Positions 40,062-49,706 are shown, counted from the stretch's first letter. The stretch is 64,000 nucleotides of DNA from Streptomyces sp. cf386 (GCF_900103585.1 NZ_FNHV01000026.1:53962-117961), one strand, 5' to 3'. The notes: generated from the letters alone by a model not told the origin. Program-made: numbers and translations.

Positions 40062-42317
40062 ATGACCACCACCGCGTCCCACCCGACCACCGAGACAGAG
40101 CTCGTCATCGGCGGCATGACCTGCGCCTCGTGCGCGGCGCGCATCGAGAAGAAGCTCAACCGCCTGGACGGGGTGACCGCCACGGTCAACTACGCCACCG
40201 AGAAGGCGAAGGTCAGCTACGGCGGCGACGTCTCCGTCCGGGACCTCATCGCCACCGTCGAGGCGACGGGGTACACCGCGCAGGAGCCCGCGCCGCCCGT
40301 GCCCGACGCGACCGGGAGCGGCGACGAGCCCGATGAACTACGGCCGCTGCGGGAGCGGTTGGTCACCGCCGTCACCCTGGCCGTGCCCGTCATCGCGATG
40401 GCCATGATCCCGGCCCTGCAGTTCGAGTACTGGCAGTGGCTGTCCCTGACGCTGGCGGCGCCCGTCGTGACGTATGCCGCCTGGCCCTTCCACAGGGCGG
40501 CGTTCACCAATCTGCGGCACGGCGCGGCCACCATGGACACCCTGATCTCGGTCGGTACGTCGGCCGCGTTCCTGTGGTCCCTGTGGGCGCTGTTCCTCGG
40601 CACCGCGGGCGAGCCGGGCATGACGCACCCCTTCGAGCTGACCATCGCCCGCAGCGACGGCGCCGGCAACATATATCTGGAGGCGGCGGCCGGAGTCACC
40701 GCCTTCATCCTGGCCGGCCGCTACTTCGAGGCCCGCTCCAAGCGCAAGGCGGGCGCGGCGCTGAAGGCGCTGCTGGAGCTGGGCGCCAAGGACGTCACGG
40801 TCCTGCGCGCCGACGGCACCGAACAGACCCTTCCCGTAACGGAGTTGAAGGTAGGCGACCGATTCCTCGTGCGTCCCGGCGAGAAGATCGCCACCGACGG
40901 CATCGTCGTCGAGGGCTCGTCGGCAGTGGACGCCTCGATGCTCACCGGCGAGTCCGTGCCGGTCGAGGTCGCCGAGGGCGACCCGGTCACCGGTGCCACG
41001 ATCAACGCGGGCGGCCGTCTCGTCGTCGAGGCCACCCGGGTGGGCGCCGACACCCAACTCGCCAGGATGGCGAAGCTGGTGGAGGACGCGCAGAACGGCA
41101 AGGCCGCGGCGCAGCGGCTCGCGGACCGGATCTCCGCCGTCTTCGTGCCGATCGTCATCGCCCTCGCGCTCGGCACCCTGGGCTTCTGGCTCGGCAACGG
41201 CTCCGGACCGGCCGCCGCCTTCACCGCGGCGGTCGCCGTCCTGATCATCGCCTGCCCGTGCGCCCTGGGTCTGGCCACGCCGACCGCGCTGATGGTGGGC
41301 ACCGGACGGGGCGCCCAGCTCGGCATCCTGATCAAGGGTCCGGAGGTTCTGGAGTCCACGCGCAAGGTCGACACGATCGTCCTCGACAAGACGGGCACCG
41401 TCACCACCGGCCGGATGACCCTGCTGGCCGTGCACACCGCCGACGACACCGAGGAGGCCGAAGTCCTGCGGCTCGCGGGCGCGTTGGAGCATGCCTCCGA
41501 GCACCCGATAGCCCGGGCCGTGGCCGAGGGCGCGCTGGCGAAGCTGGGATCGCTGCCTACGCCGGAGGACTTCGCGAACGTGCCCGGGCTCGGAGTGCAG
41601 GGCGTTGTCGAGGGCCATGCGGTGCTCGTGGGCCGGGAGCGGCTTCTCGCAGAGTGGGCCATGGAGCTGCCAGAAGATCTCGCGCGCGCCAAGTCCGAGG
41701 CCGAGGCATCCGGCCGCACGGCCATCGCGGTCGCATGGGACGGCGAGGTGCGGGCGGTGCTGGAGGTCGCCGACGCGGTGAAGGAGACCAGCCCCGAGGC
41801 GATTCGGAGGCTGCGCGCCCTCGGCCTCACCCCGATCCTGCTGACCGGCGACAACCAGGCGGTCGCCCATGCCGTCGCCCGCGAGGTCGGTATCGCGCCC
41901 GAGGACGTCATCGCCGAGGTGCTGCCGCAGGACAAGGCCGACGTCGTCAAGCGGCTTCAGGGCGAGGGCCGTTCGGTCGCGATGGTCGGCGACGGCGTCA
42001 ACGACGCGGCGGCCCTGGCGCAGGCCGATCTGGGGCTGGCGATGGGCACCGGCACGGACGCCGCCATCGAGGCCGGCGACCTCACCCTGGTCCGTGGCGA
42101 TCTGCGCGCCGCCGTCGACGCGATCCGGCTCTCCCGCAGGACGCTCGGCACCATCCGGTCCAACCTGTTCTGGGCCTTCGCCTACAACGTCGCCGCGTTG
42201 CCGCTCGCCGCGGCCGGGCTGCTCAACCCGATGATCGCGGGGGCGGCCATGGCCTTCTCCTCGGTGTTCGTGGTGGCCAACTCGCTGCGGCTGCGGTCGT
42301 TCCGGGCCGCGAACTGA
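40062..42317 (+). CDS. copA: P1B-type copper-exporting ATPase CopA
   Basis: A 751-residue Cu(I) efflux ATPase. It has one N-terminal HMA domain (GGMTCASC), eight predicted membrane helices, the actuator motif LTGESVP, the intramembrane ion site ACPCALGLATP (CPC), the phosphorylation site DKTGTVT, SEHP in the nucleotide domain and GDGVNDAAALAQADLG in the hinge. CPC with a CxxC HMA domain indicates copper or silver rather than zinc or cadmium. Co-transcription with copZ is expected. Confidence 0.96.
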   Translation: MTTTASHPTTETELVIGGMTCASCAARIEKKLNRLDGVTATVNYATEKAKVSYGGDVSVRDLIATVEATGYTAQEPAPPVPDATGSGDEPDELRPLRERLVTAVTLAVPVIAMAMIPALQFEYWQWLSLTLAAPVVTYAAWPFHRAAFTNLRHGAATMDTLISVGTSAAFLWSLWALFLGTAGEPGMTHPFELTIARSDGAGNIYLEAAAGVTAFILAGRYFEARSKRKAGAALKALLELGAKDVTVLRADGTEQTLPVTELKVGDRFLVRPGEKIATDGIVVEGSSAVDASMLTGESVPVEVAEGDPVTGATINAGGRLVVEATRVGADTQLARMAKLVEDAQNGKAAAQRLADRISAVFVPIVIALALGTLGFWLGNGSGPAAAFTAAVAVLIIACPCALGLATPTALMVGTGRGAQLGILIKGPEVLESTRKVDTIVLDKTGTVTTGRMTLLAVHTADDTEEAEVLRLAGALEHASEHPIARAVAEGALAKLGSLPTPEDFANVPGLGVQGVVEGHAVLVGRERLLAEWAMELPEDLARAKSEAEASGRTAIAVAWDGEVRAVLEVADAVKETSPEAIRRLRALGLTPILLTGDNQAVAHAVAREVGIAPEDVIAEVLPQDKADVVKRLQGEGRSVAMVGDGVNDAAALAQADLGLAMGTGTDAAIEAGDLTLVRGDLRAAVDAIRLSRRTLGTIRSNLFWAFAYNVAALPLAAAGLLNPMIAGAAMAFSSVFVVANSLRLRSFRAAN

Positions 42318-42349
42318 TCCTCGGCGAAAGCCAAGAGGACGACGAAAGC

Positions 42350-42381
42350 CAGGAGGGCGCCGCCCATGCGGCGCCCTCCTG
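42350..42381. terminator. bidirectional hairpin terminator
   Basis: A 14-bp perfect stem (CAGGAGGGCGCCGC with GCGGCGCCCTCCTG) around a CCAT loop, between the convergent copA and phospholipase genes. It probably ends both transcripts. Confidence 0.88.
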
Positions 42382-42396
42382 CCTTGTGACGAGGTG

Positions 42397-42849
42397 TCAG
42401 CCGAAGGCCTTCACGGCCTGGTAGTAGGTCCAGGCCGTGCTGTTGCAGGCGGTCTTCGTCGCACCGCTGTAGCCCGCGCACACACGCTTGAGGTCCTCGT
42501 AGAAGGCGCTGTCGATGCGCGCCTTGTTGGCGTCGAACGCGCCCAGGGCCTTGTAGTTGCGGTAGCCGAAGTCGTGTCGGGCACAGGACGTCGAGAAGGG
42601 GAAGCCGAAGGGGTTGTCCGGGGAGGAGGAGCAGTAGTCGGTGGACCAGTCGAACCCGTAGGCGGCCCAGGCGGACTGGTTGCCGCGGGCGGCGACCCAG
42701 GAGTTGTAGCTGGACGCGCTGGTCTGGGTCCAACTGGCCAGGACCTGGGGCTTGTCGGCGGGGGCGGCGTCTGCGGTCGAGGCGGCGGCGAAGACGGTCA
42801 CGAGGGAGAGGGCCGAGGCGGTGAGACCGGTGGCGAGCGTGCGGCGCAT
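42397..42849 (-). CDS. secreted prokaryotic phospholipase A2
   Basis: About 150 residues with a signal peptide ending near ADAAP. The mature part contains the catalytic CARHDFGYRNYK motif (His-Asp pair) and four Cys residues, as in the Streptomyces violaceoruber PLA2 family. It hydrolyses the sn-2 ester of phospholipids, usually with calcium. Start at ATG of MRRTLATGL, preceded by GGAGGTGTGG. The 148 bases upstream hold nothing recognisable beyond its promoter. Confidence 0.92.
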   Translation of the reverse strand: MRRTLATGLTASALSLVTVFAAASTADAAPADKPQVLASWTQTSASSYNSWVAARGNQSAWAAYGFDWSTDYCSSSPDNPFGFPFSTSCARHDFGYRNYKALGAFDANKARIDSAFYEDLKRVCAGYSGATKTACNSTAWTYYQAVKAFG

Positions 42850-42997
42850 TCCACACCTCCATGAGGCTGCGGCCCGCCCGTCGGGCCGCAGGTTCATGAC
42901 AAGATGATTGACACTCCAACGGTCCTTTTACACCGCATGCCGCCTAATGGCCCGTTAACTCATGGACATGCAAGGAGATCCGGGGATGAACTCGACG

Positions 42998-43585
42998 TCA
43001 TCCTCCCCTGCGTACGTCCACCGCGGTGACCGCCAACGCCAACGACCCCGGGGCGAGGAACGCGAGCGGCACCAGCATCCACGCGCACAGGGCGGCGGTG
43101 ACCACCGCGAGCAGCACCAGGCCACTGCCGCCCACGTCCCGCACGGAGTCCCGGGCGGCCTCGCGCACCGCCGTACGCCAGTCGGTGAGCGACTCACGGC
43201 GGGCGCAGGCCCTGAGACCAACCACCGTGGCACAGGCGCCGATCGCGGCAGCCACCACCGCGAACACCGGCGCACCCGGCAGCCCCGCCCGCGCGAGGGC
43301 CAGATCGGCGGCCAGCAGCAGCACCCCCGCCACCGCGAGGGCGCCCCCCGCCAGGTCGCCGGTGCGCAGCCGACGCCGTAGCAGCGCGAAGTACCGTCCG
43401 GCGGTTGCGGGTTGGTCCTCCCGAGCGCCCCGCAGCACCGCGCAGGCCGTCGACAGCGCGGCCGGGGCGGTCAGCAACGGCAGACTGGCCACGGCCGTGG
43501 CGAGGCCGACGCTCAGGACGTCGGCGAAGAGTGTCATCCGCGGGCCGAACACCTCGCCCGCCTCACGTGCCGGCATCTCGCTCAC
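42998..43585 (-). CDS. DUF624 (YesL-like) membrane protein
   Basis: 195 residues with about five hydrophobic segments and the DUF624 pattern (LPLLTAPAALSTACAVLRGAR, then RYFALLRRRLRTG). YesL-type proteins are nearly always found beside CUT1 sugar ABC transporters; their role is not established. The GTG start overlaps the stop of the upstream permease (GTGA), so it is part of that operon. Confidence 0.82.
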   Translation of the reverse strand: MSEMPAREAGEVFGPRMTLFADVLSVGLATAVASLPLLTAPAALSTACAVLRGAREDQPATAGRYFALLRRRLRTGDLAGGALAVAGVLLLAADLALARAGLPGAPVFAVVAAAIGACATVVGLRACARRESLTDWRTAVREAARDSVRDVGGSGLVLLAVVTAALCAWMLVPLAFLAPGSLALAVTAVDVRRGG

Positions 43586-44448
43586 CCCTTGATTCCGGAG
43601 CTGGCCATGCCCTCCACCAGCAGCCGCTGGAAGGCGAGGAAGAACAGCACGATCGGCAGCAGCGCGATCACGGACATCGCGAACATGGGGCCGAACGCCG
43701 AGGTGCTGGAGGCGTCCACGAACGACCGCAGGGCGAGCGTGAGCGTGAACTTGTCCGGGTCGAAGAGGTAGATGAGCTGGGTGAAGAAGTCGTTCCAGGT
43801 CCAGATGAAGGTGAAGATCGCCGTGGTGATCAGGGCGGGGCGGGTGAGCGGCAGTACGACCTGGAAGAAGCTGCGGAAGGGGCCGCAGCCGTCGATGCGG
43901 GCCGCTTCCTCCAGCTCACGCGGCAGTCCGCGCATGAACTGCACGATGAGGAAGACGAAGAACGCCTCGGTGGCGAGGAACTTCGGCAGGATCAGCGGCC
44001 AGTAGGTGTTCACCAGGCCGAGCTGGTTGAAGATGATGTACTGCGGGATCAGCACCGCGTGGTGCGGCAGCATGATCGTGGCGATCATGAAGGCGAACAG
44101 CGGTCCGCGGAAGCGGAATCGGAGGCGCGCGAAGGCGTAGGCGGCCAGCGAGCAGCTGATGACGTTGCCGAGGACCGCGCCGCCCGCGATCAGCAGCGAG
44201 TTGGTGAGCAGCCGCCAGATGGACACGTCGTTGACGCCGTCCAGAGCCGTCGAGTAGTTGGACCACTCCAGGTGGCTGGGCAGCAGGTCGAGGCTCGCGA
44301 TGACCTCGTCGGCGGGCTTCAACGAGGTGGCCAGCAGCCAGGCCAGCGGGTACAGCATGACGAGCAGAGCGGCCAGGCAGCCGACGTGCAGGGCGATCCG
44401 GCCCCAGGCAACGGGCCTGCGCGCGGCCTCGGTCGGGATGGATGTCAT
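43582..44448 (-). CDS. carbohydrate ABC transporter permease (CUT1, MalG-like)
   Basis: 288 residues, six membrane helices. The EAA loop is ELEEAARIDGCGPFRSFFQVVLPL (in two overlapping parts), marking the contact with an MsmX/MsiK-type ATPase. The N-terminal LYPLAWLLATSLKPADEV is typical of the MalG-like subunit. The ATG overlaps the stop of the upstream permease. The ATPase is not encoded here, as usual for Streptomyces, where MsiK is shared. Confidence 0.93.
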   Translation of the reverse strand: MTSIPTEAARRPVAWGRIALHVGCLAALLVMLYPLAWLLATSLKPADEVIASLDLLPSHLEWSNYSTALDGVNDVSIWRLLTNSLLIAGGAVLGNVISCSLAAYAFARLRFRFRGPLFAFMIATIMLPHHAVLIPQYIIFNQLGLVNTYWPLILPKFLATEAFFVFLIVQFMRGLPRELEEAARIDGCGPFRSFFQVVLPLTRPALITTAIFTFIWTWNDFFTQLIYLFDPDKFTLTLALRSFVDASSTSAFGPMFAMSVIALLPIVLFFLAFQRLLVEGMASSGIKG

Positions 44449-45389
44449 CGGTCCCCCTCGGAGGCGTAGAAGACCCAGGAGCGCGAGGTGCGGAACAGCA
44501 CCGCGGTGACGGCGCCGATGACGATCAGCAGCACCCAGGCCATGGCGGAGGCGTAGCCCATGTGGGAGGCGACGAAGCCGCGGTCGTAGAGGTAGAGGGT
44601 GTAGACGAGGGTCGAGTCGGCCGGGCCGCCCTTGCCTGCGCCGATCGCGAAGGCGGGCGTGAAGACCTGGAAGGCCTGGATGGTCTGGAGAACGAGGTTG
44701 AAGAACAGGACCGGGGACAGCATGGGCACCGTGACGGACAGGAACTGCCGCCATTTCCCGGCCCCGTCGACGGCCGCCGCCTCGTACAGCTCGCTCGGGA
44801 TCTGCTGGAGTCCCGCGAGGAAGATGACCATCGGCGCCCCGAACTGCCACACCGTCAGCAGGGCGACGGCGAGCAGCGCCCAGCCGGGTTTGTTGACCCA
44901 GCCGCCGGTGCCGAACAGGTGGTCCACCGTGCCGCCGTCGTTGAAGACCGCGCGCCAGACGAGGGCGATGGACATCGACGCACCGAGCAGCGAAGGGGCG
45001 TAGAAGGCCGACCGGTAGAAGCCCTTGCCGCGTTTCATGGACTTCAGGGCGAGCGCGACGACAAGGGCGAGGGCGAGTTGCAGGGGCACGGCGATGACGA
45101 CGTACGTCAGTGTGGTCACCACCGACCGCCAGTAGCGCGGGTCCTCGGTGAACATCTGGACGTAGTTGCGCAGGCCCACCCAGCGCGGCGGGTTGAACAG
45201 GTCGTAGTCGGTGAAGGACAGGTAGAGCGACACGGCCATCGGCAGCAGGGTCAGGACGACCGCGCCGAGCACCCATGGGGACAGGAACACCCAGGCGGGG
45301 CCCTGGCGTTCGCGCTTGGGGCGGCGCTTCGAGGGCCTGACCGGCCCGGTGGCGCGGGCGGTGGCCGCGGGTATGTCGGTGGTGGTCAT
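44445..45389 (-). CDS. carbohydrate ABC transporter permease (CUT1, MalF/UgpA-like)
   Basis: 314 residues, six membrane helices after a basic N-terminus. The EAA loop is ELYEAAAVDGAGKWRQFLSV. FLSPWVLGAVVLTLLPMAVSLYLSFTDYD (split match) is the family N-terminus. It pairs with the next permease. The ATG overlaps the stop of the binding-protein gene (ATGA). Confidence 0.93.
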   Translation of the reverse strand: MTTTDIPAATARATGPVRPSKRRPKRERQGPAWVFLSPWVLGAVVLTLLPMAVSLYLSFTDYDLFNPPRWVGLRNYVQMFTEDPRYWRSVVTTLTYVVIAVPLQLALALVVALALKSMKRGKGFYRSAFYAPSLLGASMSIALVWRAVFNDGGTVDHLFGTGGWVNKPGWALLAVALLTVWQFGAPMVIFLAGLQQIPSELYEAAAVDGAGKWRQFLSVTVPMLSPVLFFNLVLQTIQAFQVFTPAFAIGAGKGGPADSTLVYTLYLYDRGFVASHMGYASAMAWVLLIVIGAVTAVLFRTSRSWVFYASEGDR

Positions 45390-46669
45390 GACCTCAGCTC
45401 CGCCTTCGCCTCGGTGACGTAGTTCTCGGCCGCCTCGCGGGGCGACATGCGCTCGTAGGACACCTGGTCGTAGTCGCGCTGGAAGGTGGTCTGCAGGGCG
45501 TTGTCGCCGGAGGGCGGGGCCTGCGGCGGGTCCTTGAGGGAGCCTTCGAGGGAGGACTGGTAGGCGGCGATCGTCCTGTCGAAGTCCTTGAGCTGCGGCT
45601 CGATCTCCTCGCGTACGGACTCGTTGACGGGGATGCCGCGGGTGGCGCCGAGGATCTTCGCGGCCTGTTCGTCGTTGATGAGGAAGTCGACGAGCTGGGC
45701 CGCCTCCTTCGCGTGACCGGTGTTGGCGCCGACGCCGAGGAACATCGACGGCTTGAAGTACTGGCCGGGGGTGCCGTCCTCGCCGGACGGCATCGGCGCG
45801 AGCGCGACGCCGCTGGGGATCAGGGCGAGGAAACCGCTGGCCGGGGCGTCCCAGTTGGAGTCGGCCACGGCCTCGCCGCGCCCGAGCGGGGTGTTCTCGA
45901 CGGAGCCGTCGAGCTGCGTGGTCTGCTCGGCGGGCGAGACGACGCCCTCGCGCCGGAGCTTGTCGGTGAAGGTCCACCAGCGGGTCAGGTCGTCGGCCGT
46001 GAAGCCGAGGCCGCCGTCCTTCGTGTAGAGGGACTTGCCCCGGCCGCGCAGCCAGACCTCGAAGCAGTCCTCGCTCTGGCCGGGGTCGGTGGCGCCGGGC
46101 TTGCCGGTCTTCTCGGCCAGGGCGCGCATGGCGTCGGCCCACTCGCTCCAGGTCCAGCTCCGGCCCGGGAGCGGAACTCCGGACTCCTTCCACACCTTGA
46201 CGTCGTACGCGACGGTCTCGGTGCCGCGGCCCTGGGGAATCGCGTACTGCGTGCCGTCGAGCCGGCCGGTGGCGAGGAGCCCCGGATCGATCTCGCCGGT
46301 GCCCAGTACGGCCTTCTGCCGCGCGAGGTCGAGCAGGACGCCGCCGGAGGCGTACTGGTCGATCTGCCGGTAGTCGAGCTGCATCACGTCGGGGGCGTCG
46401 CCGCCCGCGGCCTGGGTGGCGAGCTTCTGCTTGTACGCCTCGTAGGCCGAGAACGACGTCTGCACCCGGATGTTCGGGTGCTGTTTCTCGAACAGGGCGA
46501 CGGCCTGCTCGGTGCGCTCCGCGCGATCGGGGTTGCCCCACCACGTGTAGCGCAGCACGACCTTGCCGCCGCCGACCGACTCCCCGGATCCCCCGCAACC
46601 GGCCGCCATCGCGCAGAGCACGAGCGCGACGGCCGATGCGCAGAACCCCTTTGTCCTGTGTCCGGGCAT
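45386..46669 (-). CDS. sugar-binding lipoprotein of CUT1 ABC transporter
   Basis: 427 residues with a lipoprotein signal (LCAMAAGC lipobox). The fold is a family 1 extracellular solute-binding protein: RYTWWGNPDRAERTEQAVALFEKQHPNI and DVMQLDYRQIDQYA. The ligand is unknown; the linked Gfo/Idh, PmoA-like and cupin genes suggest an unusual sugar, sugar acid or inositol-like compound. The ATG follows GAGGTGACC. It lies 80 bases after the cupin gene on the same strand. Confidence 0.92.
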   Translation of the reverse strand: MPGHRTKGFCASAVALVLCAMAAGCGGSGESVGGGKVVLRYTWWGNPDRAERTEQAVALFEKQHPNIRVQTSFSAYEAYKQKLATQAAGGDAPDVMQLDYRQIDQYASGGVLLDLARQKAVLGTGEIDPGLLATGRLDGTQYAIPQGRGTETVAYDVKVWKESGVPLPGRSWTWSEWADAMRALAEKTGKPGATDPGQSEDCFEVWLRGRGKSLYTKDGGLGFTADDLTRWWTFTDKLRREGVVSPAEQTTQLDGSVENTPLGRGEAVADSNWDAPASGFLALIPSGVALAPMPSGEDGTPGQYFKPSMFLGVGANTGHAKEAAQLVDFLINDEQAAKILGATRGIPVNESVREEIEPQLKDFDRTIAAYQSSLEGSLKDPPQAPPSGDNALQTTFQRDYDQVSYERMSPREAAENYVTEAKAELRS

Positions 46670-46749
46670 GCCGAGGTCACCTCTTTTCTCCTCGGACTTT
46701 CTGTTGGCCCCCCTCGGCTCCCCTCGGCCCTCTTGGCCCCCCTGGCCGT

Positions 46750-47511
46750 CTACTCGCCGCCGTAAGGCAGCGTCGTCCCCGGCAGGTTGTACTCGTCCCG
46801 GCGGCCGCACATCCCGAACCCGCCGAGCCGGGTGGGCGCGGTCTCGTGTGCGGTCGCGTCGGCGAGATACGCCGGTTCGTCCGCCTCCAGCGCGTCGAGC
46901 TGGGCGCCCGTGCGCTCGGCCGTGGCCAGCGCGCCCGCCCGCCACAACTCCCGCCAGTTCGGCACCTTGGCGCGCACGAGCCGGGCGGCGGCGCGCTGGA
47001 ACTCGGCGTACGGGCCGTTGTCCCCGGCGACGAGCGCCTCGCGCAGGGCGAGGTAGCCCTCGACGGCGAGGTCCCGGCGGCGGCGCGCGGCAGCCGCCGT
47101 CTCCGGGCCGGTGCCGGCCGGCAGCGTGGCCGCGGCGGCGTATCTGTCCGGATCGGCCAGCACCTCGGACGGGAAGGTGAACACGGCGTCGCCGGCCTCC
47201 GGCAGTCCGCTGTTCTGCATCAGGACGGTGATGCGCAGATCACCGCCCTGGACCATACGGTGCACGGTCCCGGGCGTGAACCAGGCGACGGAGCCCGGCT
47301 CCAACGGGATGTCCCGGTAGCCGTCGGGGCTCAGCGTCTGTACGGCACCCCGGCCGCCGGTGACGACGTACGCCTCCGTGCACACCAGGTGCAGATGCGG
47401 GCTGCCGCCGCACACTCCGTCGGCGGCCTCCCAGTCGTAGGCGCTGAGGTGGGACAGGCCGACGGCGCCGGGCAGTGGATGCGGAAGGCCGGGCTTCACG
47501 GGCTTCACCAC
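46750..47511 (-). CDS. cupin-domain protein
   Basis: 253 residues. An N-terminal cupin barrel (residues about 35-110) has HLHLVCTEAYVVTGGRG and FTPGTVHRMVQ, giving the His/Glu metal ligands. The C-terminal half is helical (residues about 125-225) and of unknown function. Its place in a sugar-uptake operon suggests a sugar isomerase or sensor role, but this is not established. It overlaps the PmoA-like gene by seven bases. Confidence 0.8.
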   Translation of the reverse strand: MVKPVKPGLPHPLPGAVGLSHLSAYDWEAADGVCGGSPHLHLVCTEAYVVTGGRGAVQTLSPDGYRDIPLEPGSVAWFTPGTVHRMVQGGDLRITVLMQNSGLPEAGDAVFTFPSEVLADPDRYAAAATLPAGTGPETAAAARRRRDLAVEGYLALREALVAGDNGPYAEFQRAAARLVRAKVPNWRELWRAGALATAERTGAQLDALEADEPAYLADATAHETAPTRLGGFGMCGRRDEYNLPGTTLPYGGE

Positions 47512-48443
47512 GGCAGCCCCTCCAGGTGAGCGCCCACCCGCTCACGGTCCCAGGCCCCGTCGGCGAAGACCACCCGGTAGCGGTACGCGAAGGACTCGCC
47601 CGGCGGCAGCTCGAACTCCTCGAAGAACGCCCAGGAGAACGCCACCGTCGGGATCGGCTCCGCACGCACGAACCAGTGCGACTCGTGGATCGCGGCCTGC
47701 TCGTCGAGGTTCTCGGGCGCGTGCGCGAAGACGAGCGTGGAGTGCCCGTCGACGTCGTCGTGCACGGTGGTGAAGGCGAGCCACGGACCCTGCGTGCCCA
47801 TCAGCTTGCCCGCGTCCGCGCCCGCTCCCCCGTCGATGTCCGGCCCGAAGGCGGTGCCTCCGGTGAAGTCCCGGGGGCCGCGCCACTGGAGTCCGGTGTA
47901 CCCGGCCATCTCGCGGCCGGCCGTGGTGGGCGAGCCGAAAGTCAGCGGCTCGGCACGGACGTTGGTCAGCCGGATCGACCAGTCCAGGGCCCAGGCGCCG
48001 GCCTCCTCGTCCACCGAGTGGACGGTCAGCCCGCGCACCTCGCGCGCCCACTCCTGGCCGCCGTTCTCGACCCAGGTGAGTTCCTCGGTGAAGGCGAGCC
48101 GGTCGTCCTCGACAGTGAACTCGCCGAAACCGTCGTGCCGCATCGAGCCGACGCGCTCGGGCAGCGGGAGGTAACCCTCGCCGTGCACATAGCAGTTGCC
48201 GCCCCAGAAGTTCTGGCCGGAGAGATGGCTCGCGGTCATCTGCAGGCCCTTGTGCCAGCGGTGGTCGCTGGGCCGGTAGCCGGTCACGGTGTGCCCGGCG
48301 AGGGTGCGCACGGGGTGGGCGTAGGGCTTGCGGGACTCGAAGGCCTCCGGGTCGGGGCGGTAGACGTAGCGAAGGATCTCGGTGCCGTTCGCCGCCGTCA
48401 CCGCGATGTGGTCGCCGTGCGCGTGGGTGACGCGGATGCTCAT
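47505..48443 (-). CDS. PmoA-like protein (DUF6807 type)
   Basis: 312 residues matching the protein group annotated as methane oxygenase PmoA-like, a beta-rich fold with no demonstrated link to methane oxidation. Typical stretches are RYVYRPDPEAFESRKPYAHPV, HRWHKGLQMTASHL, NFWGGNCYV and SHWFVRAEPIPTVAFSWAF. These proteins commonly sit with Gfo/Idh oxidoreductases and sugar transporters, as here. The ATG overlaps the oxidoreductase stop (ATGA). Confidence 0.8.
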   Translation of the reverse strand: MSIRVTHAHGDHIAVTAANGTEILRYVYRPDPEAFESRKPYAHPVRTLAGHTVTGYRPSDHRWHKGLQMTASHLSGQNFWGGNCYVHGEGYLPLPERVGSMRHDGFGEFTVEDDRLAFTEELTWVENGGQEWAREVRGLTVHSVDEEAGAWALDWSIRLTNVRAEPLTFGSPTTAGREMAGYTGLQWRGPRDFTGGTAFGPDIDGGAGADAGKLMGTQGPWLAFTTVHDDVDGHSTLVFAHAPENLDEQAAIHESHWFVRAEPIPTVAFSWAFFEEFELPPGESFAYRYRVVFADGAWDRERVGAHLEGLPW

Positions 48444-49555
48444 GCGCGCTCCTTGGGGGCCCAGTGGGGGTGGTCGCCGTGCATGGCCGGATAGAAGGGG
48501 TCGCCGGGCCGGATCTCGCCCGCGTGCACCGGGCTTCCCGTGAAGGCGGCCTTGTAGAGGGCGGCGGCGAAGTCGAGGGTGGCCCGGGCGTCGGGGCCGC
48601 TGCCGGGCGGTCGGACACCGTTGTCGTAGGCGTCGAGGAGGGCGCCGAGCTGCGCCGTGTGCGAGCTGGGCAGATCCGCCGCGGGGGTGCGCCAGGCCGT
48701 GGCGCGCTCGGACGGGACGTGCGGGGCCGGGGTGTAGACCCAGTCGTCGTTGCGGTGGCCGTACAGGTGGGTGAGCTCGACCGTCGCGTCGGCGCAGTCG
48801 ATGCGGATGCGGCTCACCTCGTGCGGGGACAGCACGCTGTTGACGACGGTGGCGAGGGCGCCGTTCTCGAACCGCACGAGGGCCGTCGAGACGTCCTCGC
48901 TCTCGGTGTCGTGGACCAGGCGCGCGGCCATGGCCCGGATCTCCGCCCACGGGCCGAGCAGATGCAGCAACAGGTCGAACTGGTGGATGCCGTGCCCCAT
49001 GGTCGGCCCGCCGCCCTCGGTGGCCCACCGTCCGCGCCACGGAACCGCGTAGTACGCGGCGTCCCGGTGCCAGGTCGTCTGGCAGTGCGCGACCAGCGGG
49101 GCACCCAGCTCCCCGCTCGCGATCAGTTCACGGGCGTGCACGGCTCCGGAGCCGTACCGGTGCTGGAAGACGACCGAGGCATACGCCCCCGACGCCTCCT
49201 CGGCCGCCGCGATGTCGTCGTACTCGGCGAGCGACAGGCACAGCGGCTTCTCGCACAGCACCCAGGCGCCGGCCTTGAGCGCGGCGACCGTCTGCTCCCG
49301 GTGCAGCGACGGCGGCGTGCCGATCAGGACCAGGTCGGGGCGTACGGCGTCCAGCATGTCGTCCGTCGAGGTGTACCCGGCGACGTCCGCTCCGGCGAGC
49401 TGCCGGAAGGCGTCCAGCCGGGCCTGGTCCACATCGACGGCGGCCACCAGCTCCACCCGGTCCGCGTGGTGTCTCAGTGCGGGGAGATGGCTGCCACTGA
49501 CGATGGCACCGGTGCCGATCACGGCGACGCGGCGGCGGGCGGTACTTGGGGACAT
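48440..49555 (-). CDS. Gfo/Idh/MocA-family NAD(P)-dependent oxidoreductase
   Basis: 371 residues. The N-terminal Rossmann fold has VAVIGTGAIVSGSHLPAL, and the family signature VLCEKPLCLSLAE carries the catalytic Lys of EKP. The C-terminal domain follows with GPTMGHGIHQFDLLLHLLG. Family members oxidise or reduce sugars, inositols or their acids. It is the first gene of the probable seven-gene operon running down to DUF624. The start follows GGAGAA. Confidence 0.9.
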   Translation of the reverse strand: MSPSTARRRVAVIGTGAIVSGSHLPALRHHADRVELVAAVDVDQARLDAFRQLAGADVAGYTSTDDMLDAVRPDLVLIGTPPSLHREQTVAALKAGAWVLCEKPLCLSLAEYDDIAAAEEASGAYASVVFQHRYGSGAVHARELIASGELGAPLVAHCQTTWHRDAAYYAVPWRGRWATEGGGPTMGHGIHQFDLLLHLLGPWAEIRAMAARLVHDTESEDVSTALVRFENGALATVVNSVLSPHEVSRIRIDCADATVELTHLYGHRNDDWVYTPAPHVPSERATAWRTPAADLPSSHTAQLGALLDAYDNGVRPPGSGPDARATLDFAAALYKAAFTGSPVHAGEIRPGDPFYPAMHGDHPHWAPKERA

Positions 49556-49593
49556 GCAGTTCTCCTCGGACGGCCGGCGGACAGCCCGCTTCA

Positions 49594-49605
49594 GAAAGCG
49601 CTTGC
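49594..49605. promoter_or_regulatory. LacI-family operator upstream of the sugar operon
   Basis: GAAAGCGCTTGC contains the CG-centred palindrome AAGCGCTT, the usual core of LacI/GalR-family operators in Streptomyces. It lies 39 bases before the oxidoreductase start codon. No LacI regulator gene lies in the window. Confidence 0.65.
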
Positions 49606-49706
49606 ACTATGAAGGCGACCCTAGGCAGGGACGGAATGTAAGGACAACCCCTCTGCGGTGACATGAACAAAGCGAGACCTGTCCGGTTCGGGAGGACGAG
49701 GCTCCT

